From NCBI GenBank assembly GCA_005883085.1, contig VBAY01000034.1, positions 1 through 36,938 on the forward strand: 36,938 nucleotides of DNA. Direction: 5' to 3'. The notes under the pieces were generated by a model that saw only the letters and a program-made list of their open reading frames with translations, had not been told where the DNA came from and did no database searches. Below are positions 17,949 through 27,116 of this stretch, in pieces. The stretch is from Candidatus Bathyarchaeota archaeon (lineage in GTDB: Archaea > Thermoproteota > Bathyarchaeia > 40CM-2-53-6). The first letter of the stretch is position 1. Every line of letters begins with the position of its first letter. A program made the translations under genes and the position numbers.

Positions 17949-18707
17949 CTACAGTTTGACAGGGGTTCTGTAGGACTTCAAGCCCACCCCTCTAAGCCGA
18001 TTACCAATCTTCGCGATAACTCCTGGCGCTTCGGTGCCAATCTTGCACAGGACGGATTGAACGAAGAGAGAAAGACTCTCCACCTTCACAACGTCGCTCT
18101 CCAGGCCCGAAGCCCTCACAGCATTCTCCACGAAGGCTCTGTCGGCTCCTACAACGATTACTCTGTCAAAGGGATATTTTCTCCACGAAACAAGATTGTC
18201 CCTCGCCTGATCATCTAGTTCAACAGAGATGTTTTCGCCTTCAAGTTCAGTCACGATCATCTTCAGTGGGACACAGTCGACCAGTGCATTCGCGTCAAGG
18301 ATCTCTCTAGCAGACCTCGGTTCTCCATCGGCTAACTGAGCCCGCATTCTGTGGAGTGGATACAGCGCGTCTTTGGGTCTCGGGTCTTGGATTCCAATGT
18401 CAACGTAGACCCCGTAACCGATCCGGCCGGCACCTGCGATGAAACCTCTTACGACATCCCACTTTTCCAAATTCGCGCGAGATAGAGGAGCTTCACCAAG
18501 CTCCTGTCTGAGGAGGTTGAGAAACGCGTCCGCATCTTTACCTCTAGCCTTAACTTGGAGCCATTGTCCTTGCTGGCCAAAGTCCGACTCTACCTCAAGC
18601 CCGTTGGCTTTCTCAGAGAGAACCTTAGCGATGAGCTGTGAGCCTTGTTTGAGTATTTGTGGGGGAAATTTCTCGGCGAGGGTGGCGATCTGCCACTCCT
18701 CTACCAC
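17949..18707 (-). CDS. DUF2110-family archaeal protein
   Basis: YGVYVDIGIQDPRPKDALYPLHRMRAQLADGEPRSAREI pattern, placed directly after the TFE gene as known for this family. Confidence 0.75.
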   Translation of the reverse strand: MVEEWQIATLAEKFPPQILKQGSQLIAKVLSEKANGLEVESDFGQQGQWLQVKARGKDADAFLNLLRQELGEAPLSRANLEKWDVVRGFIAGAGRIGYGVYVDIGIQDPRPKDALYPLHRMRAQLADGEPRSAREILDANALVDCVPLKMIVTELEGENISVELDDQARDNLVSWRKYPFDRVIVVGADRAFVENAVRASGLESDVVKVESLSLFVQSVLCKIGTEAPGVIAKIGNRLRGVGLKSYRTPVKL

Positions 18708-18738
18708 TTGCTACAGCCTCGGAGGAAACCCGGTTTAG

Positions 18739-19266
18739 TTAGGGTGCGAATGCTGCAGGCCGTTCTTGGAGTTCGGACTCTATCTTTTTCGATAGATCCT
18801 CTAGCACCTGGACTGTCCTGCTGTTGTCCTCGCTGATTAGTTGGCCGTTGCAGCTACTGCATCGGAACGCTGACTCCATGGCTTCCTCGAAAGTCACTCT
18901 GACGGTGAGGCATCCTTTGCACATGAAGAAGCTGTGTCCCTTCTCGTATTCGAGGCGTGCTCGCATCTTTTCCAGAGCCTTCTTTTTTCTGCTTCTTACG
19001 AAAGCATCCAGCTGGTCTGGTTGAAGCTTCCAGTGATAGATGAACCAGCCGGTCTTCTCATCACGGCTCCGGACAACGGTGACTAAGGCGTGGTTGTAGA
19101 GCTTGTAGAGGACCCTGCGGGCGGCGTTCAGCTTGACATTCGCGTTTACCGCGATAATATCATCAGTAGTTGTTCCAGCGTCTGATAGTGCTTGGACGAC
19201 GCTGAGAGCTTCCTGTCCGCCGAAGAAGCTTGCCAGTCGTTCAAGATCATCATGATTAGACCCCAT
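18739..19266 (-). CDS. tfe: Transcription initiation factor E subunit alpha
   Basis: N-terminal winged helix (LNAARRVLYKLYNHALVTVVRSRDEKTGWFIYHWKL), coiled helix, and CKGC…CSSC zinc ribbon. Confidence 0.92.
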   Translation of the reverse strand: MGSNHDDLERLASFFGGQEALSVVQALSDAGTTTDDIIAVNANVKLNAARRVLYKLYNHALVTVVRSRDEKTGWFIYHWKLQPDQLDAFVRSRKKKALEKMRARLEYEKGHSFFMCKGCLTVRVTFEEAMESAFRCSSCNGQLISEDNSRTVQVLEDLSKKIESELQERPAAFAP

Positions 19267-19349
19267 ACTCGCAAAAATCCCTCGTTGACACCCTATATTG
19301 TGCGGTTCTCCAATTTAATCTATTAGGCTCTGAAGACGTATTCCTAATC

Positions 19350-19883
19350 ATGGCGAGGCTAGTTGTGCTCCGCATCGGGCATAGGTTCTTCAGGGATTCG
19401 AGGGTGACGACTCATGTCTGTCTCACAGCTCGGGCGCTTGGTGCTGACGGTGTAATCATAGCCGATAGGGAGGATAAGACGGTTGAAGCTACTATCAGGG
19501 AAGTTGGAAAGAGGTTCGGCGGAAACTTCTCTGTCGAGTCCGGAAAACCATGGAAGAAGACGATTAGAGACTGGAAGGAAGTAGGGGGGAAGGTGGTGCA
19601 TTTGACCGCTTATGGCATGAAGCTGCCTCATGTGATTCAGGAGATTGATGACACTGACACCGACATACTCGTAGTGGTCGGGTCAGAGAAAATGCCTGGG
19701 GAAGTTTTCAAACTTGCAGACTGGAACATCTCAGTGACGAACCAGCCGATGAGCGAGGTCGCCGCTCTAGCCGTATTTCTCGACTGGCACTTCCAACACA
19801 GCGCCTTCGACAAGGCCTTTCCAAACGGACAGGTCCAGATTGTTCCATCAAGTGATCGGAAGAATATTCAACATCTCAGCTAA
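19350..19883 (+). CDS. trm56: tRNA (cytidine(56)-2'-O)-methyltransferase (Trm56)
   Basis: VVLRIGHRFFRDSRVTTHVCLTARALGADGVII and ILVVVGSEKMPGEVFKLADWNISVTNQPMSEVAALAVFLDW. Confidence 0.92.
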   Translation: MARLVVLRIGHRFFRDSRVTTHVCLTARALGADGVIIADREDKTVEATIREVGKRFGGNFSVESGKPWKKTIRDWKEVGGKVVHLTAYGMKLPHVIQEIDDTDTDILVVVGSEKMPGEVFKLADWNISVTNQPMSEVAALAVFLDWHFQHSAFDKAFPNGQVQIVPSSDRKNIQHLS

Positions 19884-19901
19884 AACGAGGCAACGTGTAG
19901 T

Positions 19902-20750
19902 ATGTTCATCGAGGAAACATTGGAAAAATTTCTCGACGAGGACATTGGCCAAGGAGATATCACTACTGACGCTCTTGTTGATTCGAAGTTAAGGGCTACT
20001 GGGCAGGTCGTTTGCAAAGAACGAGCCGTAATTGCGGGCTTGTCCGAATCCATCATCCTTCTCAAGCTCCTAGGCTGCGAGGGAAAATCCAAGTTCCGGG
20101 AAGGACAAGAGGTCCCGGCCGGAACCATTATTCTAGAAGCGGATGGTTCTGGGAGTTCTCTTTTGAAAGTGGAACGTGTGCTGTTGAACATGCTCTCTCA
20201 CATGTCAGGAGTGGCAACTGCAACTGCTGAGCTTGTAGAAATCGCAAAGAAGAATGGGAGTTCGGCCAGAATCGCCTGTACGAGAAAGACCCTTCCCGGT
20301 CTCAGGTACTTCGAAAAACGAGCGGTCGAGCTAGGAGGCGGCGATACCCACCGTCTCAGGCTTGACGATGCTGTCTTGATCAAGGACAATCATCTGGAAC
20401 TAGCAGGCTCCATAACTGAGTCTGTTAGAAAAGCGAAGGCCAAGGTGAGCTTCACCAAGAAGATAGAAGTTGAAGCAACTAGCCCAGACCAGGCCGTGGA
20501 GGCAGGGTTGGCTGGAGCCGACATTATCCTTCTGGACAATATGACACCTCAAGATGTGAAAAAGTCGTTGAACCTGTTGGAAGCTAAGAAGCTTCGAGTT
20601 CATCTGTTGACAGAAGTGTCCGGTGGCATTACGAGAGAGAACCTCTTGAGCTACGTCAAGACGGGCGTGGACGTGATCTCCGTCGGATCGATAACTCATT
20701 CCGCTAAGGCAATTGACATGAGTCTGGAACTCCACTCTGTCAAGAAATAG
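19902..20750 (+). CDS. nadC: Nicotinate-nucleotide pyrophosphorylase (carboxylating)
   Basis: DEDIGQGDITTDAL…ACTRKTLPGLRYFEKRAVELGGGDTHRLRLDDAVLIKDNHL. Confidence 0.95.
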   Translation: MFIEETLEKFLDEDIGQGDITTDALVDSKLRATGQVVCKERAVIAGLSESIILLKLLGCEGKSKFREGQEVPAGTIILEADGSGSSLLKVERVLLNMLSHMSGVATATAELVEIAKKNGSSARIACTRKTLPGLRYFEKRAVELGGGDTHRLRLDDAVLIKDNHLELAGSITESVRKAKAKVSFTKKIEVEATSPDQAVEAGLAGADIILLDNMTPQDVKKSLNLLEAKKLRVHLLTEVSGGITRENLLSYVKTGVDVISVGSITHSAKAIDMSLELHSVKK

Positions 20751-20806
20751 AGAGGCTTTGACAAAATCTGTCTTTGGGATAGTGTTCTGACTCGAATGCT
20801 AAACAG

Positions 20807-21640
20807 CTGATCGAGAAGGCAGAACAAACCCGGGAGCTAGAACACCGGCTCAAGCCATCTCTCCGACTGAAAACTCAGGACGACATCTACAAGTTCATCC
20901 ATGATAGGGGTCTTGTCTCTGCTCTGGGAGGAAACGAGCTTCCAAGTTTCATCAGTGCAGTACTAGGTCGAGCCTGGAAGCCGTCTGCGAAAGGTTTCAC
21001 CGGATGGAATGATTGGTGGTCGATGAATATATCCGGCCAGTCAATGGCCCACGTCTCCCGTGAGGTCGAAGGAAGAAAGGACATTCTTGCAACAAGAATA
21101 TTCCGACGCACCAAGACCTTCGTCGCCAATGAACTCTGGCCGATTCTCGACATCACAGTAAAGCATCACCAAGAGCCTGCAGAGAAACGAAAGATCCTCT
21201 CAGAATTGGAACTGAAACTGCTGGAAACCATTGAGACCGAGGGTTCGATCCGGACTGATCAACTGAGAAAGAAGCTTAGACTCGGCGCAAAAGAAAACAA
21301 TTCGAGGTTCCACCGCTCGCTAAGTAACCTGGAAAGCTACGCGATGATAGTTGGTGTTGAAGATCCCCATCCAGAGAAACATATGCACGCTAACATTTGG
21401 CAGACATGGGACACGAGAACAGGTGAAGGGATCGATCGTATCGACCTCTCTTACCGCGAAGCGCTGGCCGAACTCCTCGAGAGAACTATCGATGCATGTG
21501 TTCTCGCTCACGAAGATCAGATGCGAAAGTGGTTCCGGTGGAGTGTCGACATGGAGGCAGCTAAAGGAGAATCGCTGAAGAACGGAGGAATCATAAAGGC
21601 AGGTCCCTTCATCATCGCGCCTCGAATCTCAAGATCCTGA
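20807..21640 (+). CDS. AlkZ-related winged-helix protein; 5' end unresolved
   Basis: The listed ORF starts at 21023, but the same frame is open and protein-like from 20783. C-terminal LETIETEGSIRTDQLRKKL…RFHRSLSNLESYAMIVGVED resembles AlkZ-related wHTH proteins. Confidence 0.55.
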   Translation: MIEKAEQTRELEHRLKPSLRLKTQDDIYKFIHDRGLVSALGGNELPSFISAVLGRAWKPSAKGFTGWNDWWSMNISGQSMAHVSREVEGRKDILATRIFRRTKTFVANELWPILDITVKHHQEPAEKRKILSELELKLLETIETEGSIRTDQLRKKLRLGAKENNSRFHRSLSNLESYAMIVGVEDPHPEKHMHANIWQTWDTRTGEGIDRIDLSYREALAELLERTIDACVLAHEDQMRKWFRWSVDMEAAKGESLKNGGIIKAGPFIIAPRISRS

Positions 21641-21743
21641 GATTCAATATTTGTGGACTATGCAGTGGTTTCTCTCTAGTTCCGAAGTCATCGGGTTGGG
21701 CGATGTAGATTAAAGCAACTCGCTAGAAATAACGTGGCGGACG

Positions 21744-22985
21744 ATGCCGTCGTTCGAACTTATTATCACGGCCTTTCTCGCGATCTCCCTGACGGCTTCC
21801 ATTATCTCCAGCAGGACTAGAACACCCTACACGATCGTTCTCGTCCTATTCGGATTGGCGATAGCTGGCTCGTATCTGCCCGGTCTCTTGGGGGTCAACC
21901 TTCTCTATGACAGCCTGATCGGCGGAGGGCTATTTGTTGGTCTGGTTCTTCCCCCGCTTCTCTTCGAGACTATGATGAACATTCGCTACGAGGATCTTCG
22001 TGCAGTTGTGAGGCCCGCCCTGCGTCTTGCAACGGTCGGGGTTGTAATTGCCACGATCGTCGGAGGACTGTTTCTATGGCAAATTGCCCAGCTGCCGCTC
22101 ACTTCCTCCTTCGTATTCGCGTCGCTAATTGCACCAACCGATACTGCTACGGTTCTTGAGATCTTCCGGAGAGCAAGGCTTCCTCGAAAGCTCTCGACGC
22201 TTATGGAGACAGAGGCCGCTTTCAACGATGCTACCGGAATCGCGATTTTCACGATAGTGATCACGTCTTACAGTGTCTCTCAACTCTCGCTCTTTCGGGC
22301 TGCTACGAGCTTCGTGACGATTCTCGGGGGAGGTGTCCTCGTGGGGCTGGCTGTCGCGCTTGGGGCTCATTTTCTATCGAGAATTGTGACAGATCCCATG
22401 TCTGAGACAATGATTACGATCACCACGGTGTACGGGTCCTTCACTGTTGCACAGGCTTTCGGGGTCTCAGGGTTGGTGGCGGTCGCTGTCGGAGGGTTGT
22501 ACTATGGGAACTCGACGGTGAAGACTTGGGTCCGCCCTCAAACAACTCGGATTGTCAGGAATTTCTGGCGCATAATGGCGTTCATCGCGAACTCTCTTGC
22601 CTTTCTCTACATTGGCCTTAGTACCGATCTCTCGAAGATAGTCGCCGATCTTCTTCCGATCGCAATCGCTTTTTCAGCCGTAATCCTCGCCCGTGTTGCG
22701 ACAGTATACCCTCTTCTCGGAACATCAAAGGTGGATAATGCCCCAGTTCCTAGATCTTGGAAGAACGTGGCACTCCTCGGAGGGGTGAAGGGCGCACTCT
22801 CAATCGCACTGGCAGCGTCTCTCCCAGCAAACACTCCTGCCAGGGATCTGATCACTTCCATGGTGCTGGGTGTTGCCTTTCTTTCCATTATTATACAGGG
22901 TTTCCTCCTGTCAAACTACACCGCGAGGAGGTTTCCGAGGAGGCCGAGCGGAGGATTACAAACAGTTCTATCAGCCAAGAGATAG
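21744..22985 (+). CDS. Cation:proton antiporter (CPA1/NhaP-like)
   Basis: About 12 hydrophobic helices; LIAPTDTATVLEIFRRARLPRKLSTLMETEAAFNDATGIAIF. Confidence 0.9.
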   Translation: MPSFELIITAFLAISLTASIISSRTRTPYTIVLVLFGLAIAGSYLPGLLGVNLLYDSLIGGGLFVGLVLPPLLFETMMNIRYEDLRAVVRPALRLATVGVVIATIVGGLFLWQIAQLPLTSSFVFASLIAPTDTATVLEIFRRARLPRKLSTLMETEAAFNDATGIAIFTIVITSYSVSQLSLFRAATSFVTILGGGVLVGLAVALGAHFLSRIVTDPMSETMITITTVYGSFTVAQAFGVSGLVAVAVGGLYYGNSTVKTWVRPQTTRIVRNFWRIMAFIANSLAFLYIGLSTDLSKIVADLLPIAIAFSAVILARVATVYPLLGTSKVDNAPVPRSWKNVALLGGVKGALSIALAASLPANTPARDLITSMVLGVAFLSIIIQGFLLSNYTARRFPRRPSGGLQTVLSAKR

Positions 22986-23012
22986 AAGCGATATTCTCAA
23001 CCTTCAGAAAGC

Positions 23013-23117
23013 ATGGCTAAGCCAGCACATAGGATCTGCAGTGCAGGTTCTGTGCAGGTGCTTTACAGGAGGTCGCGAGAACTTTTGAAACAGTGGAACA
23101 AGTTACACTCACGGTAA
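23013..23117 (+). CDS. Possible 34-aa basic peptide MAKPAHRICSAGSVQVLYRRSRELLKQWNKLHSR
   Basis: Short ATG-TAA ORF in a gap; weak ribosome-binding context. Confidence 0.2.
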   Translation: MAKPAHRICSAGSVQVLYRRSRELLKQWNKLHSR

Positions 23118-23151
23118 GTTCCCCGTCTGCACATACTATGCAGGAAGAAGC

Positions 23152-23691
23152 ATGAAGAAAATCGCATTCTCTCTCTGCCTGGTAATAGTGTCCTTAGTGG
23201 CTCTCAATGTCGCCCTTCTCGCCCATGCACCCCCGAATACTCCACCCGTCATCGGAACCCCTGTTATCCAACCATCTTCAGCAACCTACAGTACCCCGGC
23301 AACAGTCTACGTGAACGTTACTGACCAGCACTCAGGTGTACAAAACGTGACCATCATTTACACGACTGACAACTGGAAAATGGTTAACGCGACTCTTCTC
23401 GCCTCATACAATGCCACAACTACCACTGCCACTGCTCAGATACCAGCACTGGCAACCGGAGGCCACGTAGCATTCTATGTTGTGGCCTTTAACGGCAACG
23501 GCATTAAGGGTGTCAACAATAACTCGGGAAGCTACTTCGGCTACGACGTCGCGGCACCTCCGTCACTAATCACAACAACGAATGGGTGGATAGTCACCGG
23601 CATAATCCTGGGAAGCTTAGGAGCATTCGCTGTCGCCGCACTGCATTTCCTCAGGAAGAAACCCGAGACCAGGTCTCACTCAACAAACTGA
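23152..23691 (+). CDS. Exported Ig/fibronectin-like protein with C-terminal TM anchor
   Basis: Signal peptide, single beta-sandwich domain rich in T/N, TM helix GWIVTGIILGSLGAFAVAALHFLRKK. Confidence 0.75.
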   Translation: MKKIAFSLCLVIVSLVALNVALLAHAPPNTPPVIGTPVIQPSSATYSTPATVYVNVTDQHSGVQNVTIIYTTDNWKMVNATLLASYNATTTTATAQIPALATGGHVAFYVVAFNGNGIKGVNNNSGSYFGYDVAAPPSLITTTNGWIVTGIILGSLGAFAVAALHFLRKKPETRSHSTN

Positions 23692-23833
23692 ATCCAATAG
23701 TGCAAACTCACAGTACAAACAACGGCAGCCACCAAACTCCACATTTTTTCCGCGGGAGGCCCCATCCTTACCTTCCCTCGTATCAAGATCGAGATGTCAA
23801 CAATTAATGACCAGGCGCATTCCGATCTGAGCT

Positions 23834-24838
23834 ATGACAGACTCGCTTGCCGGTTCCTTGTCCCCCGATATCGATGGGAGAAGCCGAATCATAGAGAGAA
23901 TTGAGAGGGATGCGGGGGTCCCGAACCTAACTGATGTTCTCGTTGATCGTCTCGCCCCTACCGATCTGCAATCGTTGCTCTTGGAGGTGTATGGCCGCAG
24001 GGCAAAGAAGCGCGACCCAAAGGAATTGATTAAGGATCATATCTCAAACCGGTTCGCCCGGCCTTCTACTGCAAGTCCGACCCGCCTTCTTGAATGGGAT
24101 CACATCGCGTTCTCGCGACTACCCAAAGTCTTCCAGCCTGTCGAACTCTCACCGGTCTGCCCGCTAGGAACAGGCTCTGTGCTATCCCCGATTAGCCAGG
24201 ACTGGACCGTCTCGACGAGTCGGAACACGGAGATTGTAGCTGATTCAACGAATGTGCTCGCGATTGAGTGTGCAGTCCGACGCCGCGAGCAGAGGAACAT
24301 CTCTTCAGGTAAAGCGGCATCCGTTCACCTGGCCGCGAGTCACCGCCTCTTACGAGGCCAGAAATTCGGCGTCGGTCCCGGTACCAGACAACACTTCAGA
24401 ACCTTCACTCTGTGTAGCGCAGGCCGAGACCCAGGGAATCTCCTGTTCGAGACCGAAACAGTAGGTCTCCACATCGGATTCTATCTATTGGCACTCATGA
24501 AGTTTCTAGGCACCAAGGCATCTCTCCGGGTTACCGTTTCTGACTTCGGGTCAAAGGCCGCACGGTCGGCAGTTCAATCAGGAGTGGTTGAGAAGCTTCA
24601 GTCCGCTCACAAGAAGATCAGAATCGGAATCGACCAAGATCGGAAGCAGGGGAGAGGATACTATGGCGAGTTGTGTTTCAAGATCTTCGCAACTCCCTCC
24701 AACGGTCGGGAGCAGGAGCTGGTTGACGGTGGCGACGTCAATTGGACACAGAAGCTCCTCAACAATGCAAAGGAGCGTCTCATCATCAGCGGATGTGGCA
24801 GCGAGAGACTGTGTGAGCTCTTCGACCCAGCCGGGTAA
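23834..24838 (+). CDS. Uncharacterised conserved protein (PLGTGSVLSPISQDWTVSTSRNTEIVADSTNVLAIECAVRR family)
   Basis: 334-aa ORF with strongly patterned motifs (APTDLQSLLLEVYGRRA; SPVCPLGTGS; CSAGRDPGNLLFETE); no named family recognised. Confidence 0.75.
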   Translation: MTDSLAGSLSPDIDGRSRIIERIERDAGVPNLTDVLVDRLAPTDLQSLLLEVYGRRAKKRDPKELIKDHISNRFARPSTASPTRLLEWDHIAFSRLPKVFQPVELSPVCPLGTGSVLSPISQDWTVSTSRNTEIVADSTNVLAIECAVRRREQRNISSGKAASVHLAASHRLLRGQKFGVGPGTRQHFRTFTLCSAGRDPGNLLFETETVGLHIGFYLLALMKFLGTKASLRVTVSDFGSKAARSAVQSGVVEKLQSAHKKIRIGIDQDRKQGRGYYGELCFKIFATPSNGREQELVDGGDVNWTQKLLNNAKERLIISGCGSERLCELFDPAG

Positions 24839-24864
24839 GCAACGAGCACTTAGGGCCCCTATTC

Positions 24865-25197
24865 TTACTGCCGATTGCTTTTTTCCTTGTTCAGCAACTG
24901 GTCCAATCGGTCAAAACTCTCGTCCCAGTATTGCTGGAACTCGGTAGCCCAAACAGCAACTTCCCGCAAAGGTCTGGCCTGGAGTCGGCACCAGCGTCGC
25001 TGTGCGTCGCGTCGGCGCTCAACGAGACCGGCCTTCTCCAGGACCTTGAGGTGTTTGGAGACCGCTGGCTGGCTGATCGGCAGAGGCTCTGCCAGTTCCT
25101 GGACGGTGGCCTCGCCTTGCGCGAGCCGGGCGAGGATAGTGCGGCGCGTCGGGTCGGCTATGGCCAGGAAGGTCGCAGATAGGGTGTCGTCGTTCAA
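24865..25197 (-). CDS. ArsR-family transcriptional regulator
   Basis: ADPTRRTILARLAQGEATVQELAEPLPISQPAVSKHLKVLEKAGLVERRR; TTG start overlaps the TGA of the upstream SRPBCC gene (TTGA). Confidence 0.88.
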   Translation of the reverse strand: MNDDTLSATFLAIADPTRRTILARLAQGEATVQELAEPLPISQPAVSKHLKVLEKAGLVERRRDAQRRWCRLQARPLREVAVWATEFQQYWDESFDRLDQLLNKEKSNRQ

Positions 25198-25733
25198 TGA
25201 ATGGTCCGTAGGAGTTCGTCGAGGCGATCGAAGCCCTCGTTCATTCCGCTTTCCATGCCGCTGGCTAGCATGCCGTCGCGATGCTCCTTGCGCTCGAACT
25301 TGACGATGGATGTGACTGTGGTTCGGCCATTGTGTTCTTGGAAGAGGGCGGTCTGAAGGGACTCGCCTGGCATGCCTTCGAAGTTCCATGTCTGCACGAT
25401 GCGCTCCGGGCGAACGATCTCTCGGAATTCACCGTGGAAACCGTATTTGGTCCCGTCCGTGTCGACGTGGGTGAAGTGCCATCGACCGCCGGGGCGAACG
25501 TCCATCTGTTCGATGGTCATCTTGTATTTTCGTGGCCCCATCCATTGAGCAAGGAGCTTTGGATCTGTATATGCCCGGAACACGGCGTCGCGGGGCGCGT
25601 CGAAAGTGCGTTCTATTCGGATTTCCGTATCGTTTGGTGTTGTGATTAAGGCGCGTTTCGCGGTAGCTTGTGAGGATTTCATAGGTCCCATGTATAACCA
25701 TATGGCTATATAACCATTTTTTGTTAAGCTCAA
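25194..25733 (-). CDS. SRPBCC/AHSA1-domain protein
   Basis: IRIERTFDAPRDAVFRAYTDPKLLAQWMGPRKYKMTIEQMDVRPGGRWHF. The true start is probably the ATG of MGPMKSS near 25691. Confidence 0.88.
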   Translation of the reverse strand: MSLTKNGYIAIWLYMGPMKSSQATAKRALITTPNDTEIRIERTFDAPRDAVFRAYTDPKLLAQWMGPRKYKMTIEQMDVRPGGRWHFTHVDTDGTKYGFHGEFREIVRPERIVQTWNFEGMPGESLQTALFQEHNGRTTVTSIVKFERKEHRDGMLASGMESGMNEGFDRLDELLRTIH

Positions 25734-25813
25734 GTCTTCTATGGAAACTGAGGCCCAAATGGGGTGCTAGACTAAAACGCGCTTAGAGGCGCTGATACCT
25801 TGAGGCTTTGACA

Positions 25814-26113
25814 ATGTGCAGGAATATCAGACCCCTCTTCAACTTCGACCCACCAGCCACAGACGAGGAGATACGGGACGCTTCTCTACAGTTCGTCCGA
25901 AAGATCAGCGGATTTCGTCAACCGTCGAAAGCAAATGAACGCTCGTTCCTGGCAGCGGTCGATGAGATCGCCCATGTCTCAACTAACCTTCTCCGATCAC
26001 TTGAGACGAACGCGCAACCGAGGACACGGGAACAGGAGATTGCAAAGGCAAAAGCTCGCTCTGCAACTAGGTTTCCTGCTAGCGTTCGCTTAGCCGGCCC
26101 GAACATTCTCTAG
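25814..26113 (+). CDS. DUF2277-family protein
   Basis: MCRNIRPLFNFDPPATDEEIRDASLQFVRKISGFRQPSKANERSF. Confidence 0.85.
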   Translation: MCRNIRPLFNFDPPATDEEIRDASLQFVRKISGFRQPSKANERSFLAAVDEIAHVSTNLLRSLETNAQPRTREQEIAKAKARSATRFPASVRLAGPNIL

Positions 26114-27046
26114 AAATGTCGTGGATGGGACGAAGAAGAGGTTCCCTGTGACAGCCCGGCTGAAATCCAGCAGTCTGTCATAGTTGCCTGGCGGCTTGCC
26201 GACGAACATGTTCTGAAGCATCTCTTCGCTCGTCCTTGGTGAGCGGCTGTAGCCGATGAAGTACGTCCCGAACTCTTTCTGACCGGCGTGACCGAAGGGC
26301 ATGTTGTCCCGAAGAATCTTGACCTCCTTCCCATTCTCCACTATCTTGGTGAGTGCGTTGTGCGCGTAGGTAGGCTTGACCTCATCATCCAGCTCCACAT
26401 CATTCAGCTTCGTGCGACCGACGATCTTTTCCTGCTTCTCAGTCGGTAACGCATTCCAGCCGGCCAGATCATGGAGATACTTCTGAATGATCACATAGCT
26501 TCCCGAGGCGAACCCAGGATCCTCGCCGGCTATCAGGGTAGCATTAATGGCCTCCTCGCCCTTAGGGTTCTCCGTCCCGTCGACAAAGCCGATGAGGTCG
26601 CGACTGTCAAAATAACGGAAACCGTGAACCTCGTCGACCGGGCTGATCGCAGGTCCAAGCCGAGCCGTGATCTGCGTCGCCAGCTCGAAGCACAAGTCCA
26701 TGCGCTGCGCCCGGATATGAAAGAGCACGTCGCCCGGTGTTGAAACGGCATGACGCTCTCCCGCCCGGATCTCTCGAAACTTATGCAGGTCTCTTGGCCG
26801 CGGCTTCCCGAAGAGCTGGTCCCAGGCATCGGACCCGAAACCCACGACACAGGAGAGGGTTCCCTCTTGCTCGCGAAATCCTACGGATCGCACGAGCGCG
26901 GCCATATCGGCACAGAAAGATCGGATCAGGGCTCGATGCCCATCACCGGGATTGATTGTTACGACGAGAAAGATTGCGGCGCGAGTCAGCGGTGTCGCTA
27001 CAGCCTGTGGGACCACATGGGAGATATCAGACGCCCTAGGCGTCAT
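26090..27046 (-). CDS. DyP-type peroxidase
   Basis: FRYFDSRDLIGFVDGTENPKGEEA (GxxDG), FGHAGQKEFGTYFIGYSRSP. Confidence 0.92.
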   Translation of the reverse strand: MTPRASDISHVVPQAVATPLTRAAIFLVVTINPGDGHRALIRSFCADMAALVRSVGFREQEGTLSCVVGFGSDAWDQLFGKPRPRDLHKFREIRAGERHAVSTPGDVLFHIRAQRMDLCFELATQITARLGPAISPVDEVHGFRYFDSRDLIGFVDGTENPKGEEAINATLIAGEDPGFASGSYVIIQKYLHDLAGWNALPTEKQEKIVGRTKLNDVELDDEVKPTYAHNALTKIVENGKEVKILRDNMPFGHAGQKEFGTYFIGYSRSPRTSEEMLQNMFVGKPPGNYDRLLDFSRAVTGNLFFVPSTTFLENVRAG

Positions 27047-27116
27047 AGGCGAGAAGCTGGCCTAGAGCGCTGAAAACGTTTGCTGTCTTTCCTCTATGTA
27101 GCCGTAGCGAGGCTAG

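Noticed and set aside
25198-25389. N-terminal extension of the ArsR ORF (MELRRHARRVPSDRPLPRTQW…)
   Set aside because: This part overlaps the SRPBCC gene out of frame; the coupled TTG at 25197 is a better start.
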